Assembly (NCBI GenBank): GCA_030704615.1
Contig: CM060731.1
Coordinates: forward strand, 25,732,001-25,792,000
Source: Takakia lepidozioides
Taxonomy: Eukaryota; Streptophyta; Takakiopsida; Takakiales; Takakiaceae
Direction: 5' to 3'
Length of the DNA stretch: 60,000 nt
Under the pieces are notes generated by a model. That model was not told where the DNA came from, searched no databases, and was given only the letters and a program-made list of their open reading frames with translations. The position numbers and the translations under genes were made by a program. Below are positions 11,891-20,231 of this stretch, piece after piece; position 1 is the first letter of the stretch, and each line of letters opens with the position of its first letter.

Positions 11891-12318
11891 TTAAGCATTT
11901 GCGAGATTTTGCACCGGTTCCCAGGTAGCTTCATGTAATGAAATCTTTTCCATAAAACCAAATACTCCAACATATCATGTCACCCTCGTTTGTATGTGCG
12001 TTTTTTCAGAACACGACCTCCCACTCTTCATTTCCTTTTATCAACTCTGGTAAAGATTGTGGTTATTGATTCTCTTTAAATATTGATGGTCGAGGTTCAT
12101 AACAACGTAGTAGAGAAACGTGAAACACCGGGTGGATCTTCATATGTGGTGGTAACTCCAGCTTGTATGTTACTGCTCCAATACGTTTAATTATCGAAAA
12201 ATGACCAATGAACCGTGCCCCTAGTTTTCGCGATTCAATGATGTGTAAGTTGGTTGTAGACAACCACATTTGATCTCCAACTGCAAACTCCTCATCCCGT
12301 CGACGTGCATTTGCATAA
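11891..12318 (-). pseudogene. Integrase C-terminus and chromodomain of chromovirus 2
   Basis: The minus strand reads NARRRDEEFAVGDQMWLS, then KLGARFIGHFSIIKRIGA and HVSLLRCYEP. This is the conserved GPY/F-type end of Ty3 integrases (here reduced to RFIGHF). After a stop at 12,063 and a frameshift comes a degraded chromodomain (EEWEV near 12,020; then HEATWEPVQNLANA and a stop at 11,891-11,893). The order and end position fit a chromovirus polyprotein. Upstream, the catalytic DDE core is missing, replaced by repeat-rich DNA at 12,319. Confidence 0.8.
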
Positions 12319-12662
12319 AGGGACGAGAAATGGGTGCCACACTAGCTAGCATCCGGCTCTAAAACTACTAAGTCCCCAGAAGCGACCTCCAGGGGGTCGC
12401 ATATAGAAAAGGACGGGAAATGGGTGCCCACACTAGGCCCGATCCGGGCTCTAAAACCTTAAGTCCCCAAAAGCGATCTCCAGGGGGTCGCTTCTAGAAA
12501 GCGACGGGAAATGGGTGCCCACACTATCAGCTAGCAATATCCGGCTCTAGAACTTCTAAGTCCCCAGAAGTGACCTCCAGGGGGTCGCTAATAGAAAGCG
12601 ATGAGAAATGGGTGCATGCAGCTGTACTAAAAGCGATCCCTAGGGGGTCGCAGCTACACACC
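12319..12662. repeat. Tandem repeat of about 90-98 bp with GCGACC hairpins, about 3.7 copies
   Basis: Units begin near 12,319, 12,410, 12,499 and 12,597, each with (A/G)GAAATGGGTGC near its start. The full units continue with CCGGCTCTA and AAGTCCCC. Every unit contains a palindrome of the form GCGACCTCCAGGGGGTCGC (12,381; 12,473; 12,568; 12,639). The array interrupts the integrase reading frame of chromovirus 2, so it came in later or accompanied a replacement of the DDE core. The hairpin resembles the GCGACCGCC palindromes of the larger arrays in this window, but the unit is otherwise different. Confidence 0.8.
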
Positions 12663-13059
12663 GACGGGATTAACCTTTTCCTAATTTCGATTTGTTTGAT
12701 TACCGTCGTTAATTAAAAAAAAATCAAAATCGTCAAGTGACCTCCTTCTCTCTCTCACGGCCCAGCTCCCTCTCCCTCTCCTCTTCACTCAGCTTGCAAG
12801 GTAGAATTTGAACAAGAGGGTGAGAGGTGCGGAGGTCACCTCGTCGTGGGGGAGTTTGGAGAAAAGTGCGCTTCGTGCGCCACTTGCTTTAATTTGCTGC
12901 GGCTGTGAATCTCCCAAGCTCCGACGTTGAGCTGCTCACCCTCGACCGTGTGTCTTCTAGGGCTTTGACTGTACGCCGTGTAACTATGACAAAAGTTGGC
13001 CATATGATGTTGTTTACCGATTAGCAAATCATCCGTTGTTGCAAACTTTAAAGTTTTCA
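12663..13059. other. Foreign segment inside chromovirus 2 integrase, no gene
   Basis: This segment holds an A-run, a pyrimidine-rich stretch (12,745-12,790) and a 9-bp inverted pair, GTGACCTCC near 12,736 and GGAGGTCAC near 12,831. Integrase-like sequence resumes near 13,060 on the minus strand, just after the zinc-finger motif CMKCQQN. I see no reading frame with a known domain. Confidence 0.45.
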
Positions 13060-14475
13060 AGTTTTGTTGACATTTCATGCAACTTCGAACGTACGCCTCC
13101 ACCTCATCTCGCATCCGTGACCAATAAAATGTTCGTTTTAGTTGTTCGAATGTTTTTTCAACTCCAACATGTCCTACTATCGCCATATCATGAGCTTCAA
13201 ACAAGACTTCTGTCTTTAATGCAGATTCATCAGGGATCCAAAGTTTACCTTTCTTGAATACCAACCCTCGAACTTCTGTCACTTTGCCATGCTCTTAACA
13301 TCCACGATCTCCCCATCATCTTTAGAAGCCGTTGTTATCTTGTTCCACCAATCGGGTTGAATATTGATTTCTATCAATGTATTCAAGACATCCTTGTCAT
13401 TGCATCCGCCAATTGCCGTTTTCCCTCCACATAGACGATCTTCATGTTAAATTATTGTCGCCACTCCGCCCAACGAATCTATATCTTCAATAGATCTTTC
13501 TGTGTCTCCAAGTACACCAACGGTTTATGGTCTGTTTCCACTATGAACTCTTTGTCTCTAAGATAGTGCTTCCAATGTTTTGTAGCCAAAACAATAGCTA
13601 ATTCTTTTCGTTCGGTTGTATGTTAATTTTGTTCCGCAGGTAACAATTTGCGAGAAAAATATGTCACTGGTATGTTCCGTTTTCCCATTCTTGTTGTAAC
13701 ACCCCACCCACTGCTGAGCCTGACGCATCTACCGAGAGCTTGATTAGTCTTGTCGGATCATACCATTTCAAGATCGGGGCATGAAGCAACGCATCCTTCG
13801 AGGCCTAAAATGTTAACTCATCTTCTGTACCCTACTTCCATCTAATTCATTTGCCCAAAAGATTTGTTAATGGTTGGGCAATCTTTGAGAATGCCCGTAC
13901 AAATCGTCTGTAGAATCCGGTAGGGCCAATAAAAACTCATTAATTGGGTAATGTCTTCAGGGGCTATCCACTACTGAATAGCCATGTATAACCATGTATT
14001 CAAAATGTCCATACTTAGTGCGGAAAACGGTCTTATATATATCTTCATCAGCGACTCGAATTCGGTTGTATCCACTCTTCAAATCAAGCTTCGTAAAATA
14101 TTTTGCTCCTCGTAGTTGGTTAAATAGATGGTTCATGCGTGGTAACGGGTACTTGTTCTTCACTGTCTACTGGATGAGTGCTTGATAATCAATGCACATG
14201 CACATGTGCATTGCTTCATCTTTTTGCTTCACAAACAACACCGGCGCTCTATACGAGGAAACACTTGGTCTTATAAAGCCCTTTGATAGTAGGTCCTCGA
14301 CTTGAGCCTTACCTTCTTCCAACTCGTTTGGTGCTAATCGATAAGGGATTTTACAAAAAAAAATATTACTTGGAACAACCTCAATCTTCTCTTCTCTTTG
14401 GCGGAAGCCGTGCTAGTAGGTTATATGGAAAAACATCTTTGAACTCTTTCAATAGAGACCTCCGTCACGTCAGGT
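13060..14475 (-). pseudogene. RT, RNase H and integrase zinc finger of chromovirus 2
   Basis: Minus-strand fragments in the right order. Pre-RT and RT start (about 14,450-14,190): FKDVFPYNLL, RLAPNELEEG, LLSKGFIRPSVSSYRAPV. RT motif A (14,163-13,957): [33 protein letters not shown]. The region around the YxDD motif is not recognisable. RNase H scraps follow (about 13,750-13,440; LSVDASGSAVGG). Then the integrase zinc-binding region (13,282-13,066): FEAHDMAIVGHVGVEKT, FYWSRMRDEVEAY, CMKCQQ. Stops and frameshifts are frequent, so no product is possible. The catalytic Asp of motif A is still present here (KLDLKSGY), unlike in chromovirus 1. Confidence 0.8.
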
Positions 14476-14586
14476 TCGGGGAATATTTTGGTAAAAATAG
14501 TACCAGGTAAAATATTGCCACTTAAGCAAACACGTCGCCGACACGGTGGCGGTGACAAATACATTTTAAAAATTAACAAAATGAAC

Positions 14587-15550
14587 GCGACCGCCAATTA
14601 TGGCGGTCGCTTTGATTTTCAAAATTAAAAAAAAATAACGACCGCCATAATTGGCAGTCGCCTCATTTAAAAAAATAAAAAAAGCAAGATTGGCGGTCGC
14701 ATCGGCGGTCGCTTTATTTTTTGAAAAAAATAAAAAAAAATAGCGATCGCTATCTTGGCGAACGTTTCAATTTATTTAAAAAAAAAAACAAGATTGGCGG
14801 TCGCCTAATTTAAAAGAAAACAAGCGACTGCCGTATTGGCGGTTGCACAATTTTGTAAATATATACAGAACAAGCGACCGCCATATTGCGGTCGGACAAT
14901 TTCAAAAATATGTAAAAAACCAATAACCGCCATATGGCGGTCAGATAATTTCAAAAAAAAAAAAAAAAACACAAGCTACCGCCATTGGGCGGTCGCTTAA
15001 TTTGAAAAATTTATATAAAAACAAACGACCGCCATATGGCGGTCGGATAATTTCCAAATTATATAGAAAAAACAAGCGACATATAAAAATAAAAGCGACC
15101 GCCACACCGGTGGTCGCTTGTTTTAAAACAATACAACATTTGTGACCGCCAAACCGGTGGTCGCGTTAATTTAATAATATATAAAATAAAAGCGACCGCC
15201 TTACTGGCGGTCGCATTTTTTAAAAAATATGAAAAATAAAATCGACCACCATATTGGCGGTCGCTTTATTTTAAATATATTAACAAATGAAGCGACCGCC
15301 ATACCGGTAGTCGCATTATATTGAGAAATAAAAAACAATAGCGACCGCCATACGGGCGGTCGCTTAAATTTAAAAATATACAAAATAGAAGTTACCGCAA
15401 TATTGCACAAAATGAAAGAAAATAAAAGCGACCACAGAAATGGCTGTCGCTTGTTTTTCATAAAAAATAAAAAATAACGACCGTAGTATTAGCGATCGTT
15501 ATTTTTCAAAATTATAACAAATATGGTTGTACCGCCTTTTTCGGGTGGGC
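14587..15550. repeat. Palindrome array 2, left arm (GCGACCGCCA...TGGCGGTCGC)
   Basis: About 20 palindromes of about 24 bp recur at close to 50-bp spacing (starts near 14,587, 14,636, 14,692, 14,742, 14,823, 14,873, 14,922, 14,973, 15,024, 15,095, 15,141, 15,191, 15,241, 15,290, 15,340, 15,427, 15,477). The spacers are A/T homopolymer-rich. Many units are perfect or nearly perfect, for example GCGACCGCCATACGGGCGGTCGC. Each unit could fold into a 9-10 bp hairpin. Confidence 0.9.
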
Positions 15551-15917
15551 GCTATTGGTTCGTCATTTATTCATTTCATTTTCATTCTTCTTGGATCATA
15601 TTTAAGGGAGGAGCGTCATCAAGATCCTCACTTCTTTTGGCGCAAACACTTGAGGTTACTTTGGATGTTCTCTTCCATTGAACGAGAATGTAGCCCAAGA
15701 GAAGGGTGCGCACATTTTGCCGTTGTGACTTCCACTAAAGCCACTTTAACAGATTGTGTATAACCTCAACACTATAACTCATATCGACCCACTTGGATTG
15801 CTGACACGTGTAAAAGTGTTGGGCTATCGCATTGCACTCAATATTCACAACACGTTCATTTATAGGTGACTATTTTTTATTGCTTACATCGCTAAGGCCC
15901 ATGAGAGTGGATATTGG

Positions 15918-16265
15918 GTGAAGATAAGGGAGGAATGGAGCCCTTGGTATATGACAATCCCGAACACTGTCAGCGCCACTGGTAGTGTTGAGTGCAACTT
16001 ATGTGGATTAAAACTTTCTTATCGTAAGAATCAGTTGCTCACTCACCTCGGCTATAAAGGTGTGAAGAGCGCTGGCGTGGGTTTATGTCCTAAAACATCT
16101 ATACGGGTAAAAAGTCACTTTGCCCAGTGTGGAGGCAATATTCTAATGTCTCTGGATCTGGACATTACCTCTAAGCAGAACAATCCATCTTCCTGTCAGG
16201 ATGCCCCAAAGTCCGAAAGGACTACAGGATATGAATCGCACCACGAGAGGGACAAAAGTGATTAG
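15918..16265 (+). CDS. BED-like zinc-finger fragment, possible transposase N-terminus
   Basis: A 115-residue reading frame in the core of the palindrome-array insertion. It contains ECNLCGLKLSYRKNQLLTH followed about 13 residues later by GLCPKT. This C-x2-C...H...C spacing is typical of BED fingers at the N-terminus of hAT-type and related plant transposases. The sequence before it (EEWSPWYMTIP) is a plausible leader, and DIRKHFAQC-like similarity (VKSHFAQCGG) follows. No catalytic domain follows, because the frame ends in a low-complexity tail. It may be a captured or relic exon of the element that the flanking palindromes serve. What shows it is the cysteine/histidine spacing only; the function is inferred. 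Confidence 0.4.
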   Translation: MKIREEWSPWYMTIPNTVSATGSVECNLCGLKLSYRKNQLLTHLGYKGVKSAGVGLCPKTSIRVKSHFAQCGGNILMSLDLDITSKQNNPSSCQDAPKSERTTGYESHHERDKSD

Positions 16266-16551
16266 AAAATGAGGGGGGAATGGTTTATACATGCGCCCAC
16301 CAGCCCCCTCCTCTCTCCCCAAAGTGATTATGGTTGAAAAGCAGCGACAGACCAGTGACGCCTCGCCACGTGTCAGCGCGGTGCGATTGGCCAGTCGCAT
16401 CTCGCTACGCGCACCCACATGGGAGAGGTCAAGGGTTCAAAACCACCTCGCCCATCCCATTTGTTTCGTTTTTCCTGGACGCTGCTTCATGATTTTTTTT
16501 AAAAAAACGTCACATGACGGGTCTCTGGATTTTTAAGAGAAAAAAAAATAC

Positions 16552-17360
16552 GCGACCGCCGCATGTCGGTCGCTATATTTATAAAAACAAGAAGAGCGAC
16601 TGCCACATAGCGGTCGCTATTTTTTCTAAAAATATATTAAATAAACGACTGCCTACTGGCGGTCGCTTAATTCAAGATTCAAAATAAAAATAGGCGACCG
16701 CCGCTAAATGGCGGTCGCTTCATTTAAAAATATATATTAAGTAAGCGACTGCCAAACGGCGGTCGCTTTATTTAAGAATAAAAATAAAAATAAACGACCG
16801 CTGCTAAATGGGGTCGCTAAATTTAAAAAAAAACTATAGTGACCGCCACATGGCGGTCGCTGTATTTTTATAAAATATATCAAAGATATAATAATATAAT
16901 ATAATAAAGTACGAACGACCGCCAATCTGGGCGGTCGCTTCATTTAAAATATAATAAACTTCAACCGACCGCCAATATAGGCGGTCGCTTATTTTAAAAT
17001 ATAATAAAATACAAGCGACCACCAATATGGGCGGTCGCTTCTTTTAAAAATTAACAACTTACCGGCGACCGCCAATATAGGCGGTCGTTTAATTTAACAA
17101 AATATTAAATTACAAGCAGCCGCCAATATGGGCGGTCGTGTTTTTATTTTATTTTATTTTTTAATCCAATTTTTTTCTTAAATTTAAATTTACCTCTTAC
17201 ATGAAGGTGGACACCTTCATGACACACCAGACGGTGGTTTGAACCCACAACCACATCCAACGTGGTATGTGCCCATTACCACTGGGCTACATGCTGGTTG
17301 TCCGGTCGCTTTTATTTTAAAAATAATAAATTACATGCGACCGCCAATATACGCGGACAC
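16552..17360. repeat. Palindrome array 2, right arm
   Basis: About 13 palindromes of the same GCGACCGCC...GGCGGTCGC type recur every 46-52 bp (near 16,552, 16,598, 16,648, 16,694, 16,745, 16,794, 16,841, 16,915, 16,966, 17,017, 17,065, 17,117), and one more lies beyond the SINE-like unit near 17,338. The loops CAATAT and CAATATG dominate this arm, so its units are closer to each other than to those of the left arm, which suggests separate local amplification. Confidence 0.9.
17196..17300 (-). mobile_element. tRNA-derived SINE-like unit
   Basis: On the minus strand an RNA polymerase III A box (TAGCCCAGTGG, 17,279-17,289) and B box (GGTTCAAACC, 17,236-17,245) stand at tRNA-like distance. The T arm can pair (GTGG-loop-CCAC). 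The acceptor ends do not pair, so this is not a working tRNA gene. Downstream of the B box comes a perfect 10-bp inverted repeat, CATGAAGGTG/CACCTTCATG (17,200-17,221), then an A-rich tract, as in a SINE body and tail. It separates two palindromes of array 2 and so is a later insertion or part of the array element. Confidence 0.5.
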
Positions 17361-17819
17361 ATTATTAAAAAAGAATTAATGAATATTAATAATTGGTCAC
17401 GTCTTTTTTATATTGTGGTTGCCATGTCATTACAAAATATAGAAGTAAATCGTAAAAGTCAAATGTAAAAGAAAAATTATATGGGTAAACGTCCGGATTC
17501 GACGTGACGTAACGGCCGACGTATCACCGTCTCGTCACGTCACGTCAGGAATGATAACTAGGATATGGACCTCACTCATGTTTTTTTTTGGATTTTCCAC
17601 GTCTCTTATTGAACCTACAAATAATATGTTTTTCTTACATATAGCTGTAGTACCTATAACAAATGATGGTAGGTTTCGATATGGTGTCCTCACTCAATCT
17701 CCCCATATTTTCCAATTCTGGGTTTTGACTATATTTCGACGCCAATCAACATCGGGGTTGTGAGATTCCATCTAAGACATGTCTAATATTACATCATATC
17801 GAGCCAGTCTGACCACTCA

Positions 17820-19228
17820 TCATTCTAAGGTTTCTCTATATTTACCGATCGACAACTCTATGCTTTTAGGTAGTGTCTCAATGACCTCTGTATGTCCATT
17901 TAACATTTCTACTTCATCTCTTTTATCTTTTTCTAAGGGGAGTCCTAGTTTCAAGGCAACCTTTCTAGATAAGAAGTTTTCTGTTGCCCCAGGGTCTATC
18001 AACACTTTCATATGAATATCTTCCAAGGTTCCATTTGCTACAATTAACTGCGTCTCTTTCTTGCTCGCATGATTGATTTGTCTCTTCTCCTTGTAGGCCC
18101 CCCGCCTTTCCTCTTCTTTGTAGAACCAGTAAGACCGCGAGGTCTATTTATTGGTTGTCCTCGTTTTCCTGCTCATTGTGATGTTCGTTATCTTCTTATC
18201 TCTTTAAACTGTTAAGAGGTCTTCGATAAATTTGTCGATTGTACCTTCCACTTCGGCTGTTGGCCATAAGATGTTCGTATTTTCCATAGTTATAACATTG
18301 TCTAGTTTTTCTTTGTTCTTCTGTTCATGAGAATGTTGAGGAGGTCACATTCTTGTCATTCAATTGCATTTGCCCTTGTGTGTTACCTTCCCTAAATCTG
18401 ATTCCCGACCTATTTCTTTTAGAGTATTGGAAGTTATCCCGTCTTCGAAGATTTCCAAGCTCCATAGGCATTGGTCCGTACTGGTTCAATGGAACGTGTA
18501 TACCTTCGTCGTATCTTGGTAGCGTCCCTTCAATCTTTTGGGCCAATGAAATTGTTTCGTGGACATCAACCGAGTTGTGTAAAATTACCTCTCATTGAAT
18601 TTTCTTCTTCAATCATCTTTTGAAGTTGTCTAAAGCTTCTGCAAGACTCATATTTTCGATTTGGACTTGAAGATTCAAAAAATCTTTAATGTAATTTTGC
18701 ACACTTCCGCGTTGTTCCAAATTCCATAATTTCACTTGAGCAGTTGTAACAGCATCTACTGCCTTGAATTGTTGGAGCAGTCCTGCTTTCAAGGTGCTCC
18801 ATAGTAAAGGTTCTCCTTTTGCAATCTGTCTTTTCTCTCATGTCTGTAACCATGTTCAAGTATTATCGAGTAGAAAAGATCGTATGAACATTTCGTGGTC
18901 CAAATCGCTTGATGTATGGAAATATGATAGATGTATCTCCATTTGATAAATCCATCCTTCTAGTACTCCCGTGGCGCGACTTCATTTATACGGCTCGACC
19001 TTGCATGAGTTGGTCATCTTTTACAGTAACGTATCTGATCCACCAGCAACCAGTCTTGGGGCGGTTGATTGTCTCATTTGTTTAAGCTCTTCCATCAACG
19101 CGCTGTTTTGTTGTTGGGTTGTGACAAGAGCATTCTGCAATTCGTGTAAGCGCTATATTATCCACACCGTCTGATCATTGGCTTGAAGTAGTGTGTGCGT
19201 TGTCCACAATTTCTTCATTGTCCGTCAT
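17820..19228 (-). pseudogene. Gag and protease of chromovirus 2
   Basis: The minus strand begins MTDNEEIVDNAH at 19,228 with a stop after 17 codons. Retrotrans_gag-like sequence follows: SRATGVLEGWIYQMEIHL near 18,950, then EPLLWSTLKAGLLQQF near 18,800 and VKLWNLEQRGSVQNYI near 18,720. Near 18,285 a zinc knuckle is visible but ruined: CYNYGKYEH...NS has Tyr and Ser for the second and last Cys. The protease (18,026-17,820) reads VLIDPGATENFLSRKVA, so the D-S/T-G-A active site has become D-P-G-A. Confidence 0.8.
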
Positions 19229-19836
19229 CTTGCTCCACTACTTCTTCCTTCGTAGTGTTTGTCTTCTAAGATTAATGTATACTATCTCTATTCTCTTATC
19301 CTAATACAGTATGTAAATAGTGCAATCCTAAACTATCCCGTACGTGACTATTGGTAATACAAAATGGACGTTTGAATTCATGACAAGGTTCATGAATTCT
19401 ACTCCAAATTCTGCAACTAAAAATCTTACAAGATGATGTTTGTCGATGGCGCGCACATTAATAATAATTACATTTGGCAGTGAAAAATTAGGCGGAAAAT
19501 ATCTACATCGATCCATGAACTATGTATATTATAGAAAAGACGACAGGTTGTGGGTTTTGTAACACTTCTTGATATTGTTCCTCTTCAAATATCTGTACTA
19601 TCATATCTCTAATTTCTGCCTTACGACGACATATAATTTTAAACTCACACTCCGAAGAAAAATCACGGAAAAGGGGTTTATTTAAGTCCATAAATTTTTT
19701 ATACTATCGTTATGACGCACCATCACTACTCTCTATTCAACACTTAAAAATATTAACAACAAAAATCTCTTAAGAAAAAACATCTTAATCGAATCATCCT
19801 AAAGAGGGTATTCACTCTTCCCTTTAAGAAAGACTA

Positions 19837-19849
19837 GGCTCTGATACCA
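19837..19849 (-). other. Primer binding site for initiator tRNA-Met
   Basis: On the minus strand TGGTATCAGAGCC lies one base inside the right LTR. It is complementary to the 3' end of plant initiator tRNA-Met, the usual primer of many plant LTR elements. Confidence 0.9.
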
Positions 19850-19850
19850 T

Positions 19851-20226
19851 TGTAACACCCAGGATCTACACAACCTAGAATAGAAATATTTCTCAATTTT
19901 TTCTCAAAACAACTCGATGTTTTCTAGGCTTTCATTGCATGTTTATACACCATTCACAATATGATTATTTTAAAGGTTTGACTTGAGAGCCTTAAGTCAA
20001 AATTTCCTAAAGTCAACCTTCCTAGGTTTGACATATTCACTACAATATGACTTTATCAAAGATTTGCCCTAGTTTCCAAACTATAAATATCTTATAGGTT
20101 TGACTTGAGAGCCTCAAGTCAAACTTCCTTAAGTCAAAACTTCCTGTGAACCTTTTTAATTATTCTGGAAACTTCTAGGGAACTTTCCTCTTCCATCTAG
20201 AACCTTCTAGATTCTACCCTATTACA
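19851..20226 (-). repeat. Right (5') LTR of chromovirus 2
   Basis: 376 bp beginning TGTAACACCC and ending CCTATTACA on the plus strand, so both terminal dinucleotides are preserved. It aligns end to end with 11,467-11,826. Confidence 0.92.
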
Positions 20227-20231
20227 GTGGA
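20227..20231. repeat. Target-site duplication, right copy (GTGGA)
   Basis: Identical to 11,462-11,466 and directly adjacent to the right LTR. Confidence 0.9.

Larger units (their letters stand above)
14475..17537. mobile_element. Palindrome-array insertion inside chromovirus 2 (element class unknown)
   Basis: About 3 kb foreign to the retrotransposon, between its protease and RT. Layout: a left edge with mixed CGTCGCC/GGTGGCGGTGAC words (14,530-14,560); a left arm of about 20 palindromes (14,587-15,550); a core of about 1 kb with a BED-like zinc-finger reading frame (15,918-16,265); a right arm of about 13 palindromes (16,552-17,360); and a right edge rich in ACGTCA/TGACGT words (17,480-17,549). 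The 12-bp word CGTCACGTCAGG flanks it directly at 14,463-14,474 and 17,538-17,549 and could be a target duplication. I found no terminal inverted repeats, so the superfamily is open. The subterminal palindromes recall plant CACTA- or Mutator-like elements. Confidence 0.6.
11467..20226 (-). mobile_element. Chromovirus 2: complete, dead, twice invaded LTR retrotransposon
   Basis: An 8.8-kb minus-strand Ty3/gypsy element. Its LTRs are 11,467-11,826 and 19,851-20,226, flanked by GTGGA on both sides. A PBS complementary to initiator tRNA-Met and a PPT stand at the expected inner edges. From right to left it holds Gag (19,228-18,240), protease (18,026-17,820), RT, RNase H and the integrase zinc finger (14,475-13,060), and the integrase C-terminus and chromodomain (12,318-11,891). 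Every coding part has stops or frameshifts. Two segments foreign to the element interrupt it: 12,319 to about 13,050, replacing the integrase catalytic core, and about 14,475-17,540, between protease and RT. LTR divergence is plainly high (many substitutions and small indels), so the insertion is old and the nested insertions are younger. Confidence 0.92.

Noticed and set aside
17236-17296. Functional tRNA gene
   Set aside because: A and B boxes are good but the acceptor stem does not pair and the downstream sequence is SINE-like.
14587-17360. CRISPR-like look: short palindromic repeats with spacers of about 26 bp
   Set aside because: Repeats are degenerate, spacers are A/T low-complexity, the context is a plant retrotransposon, and there are no cas genes.
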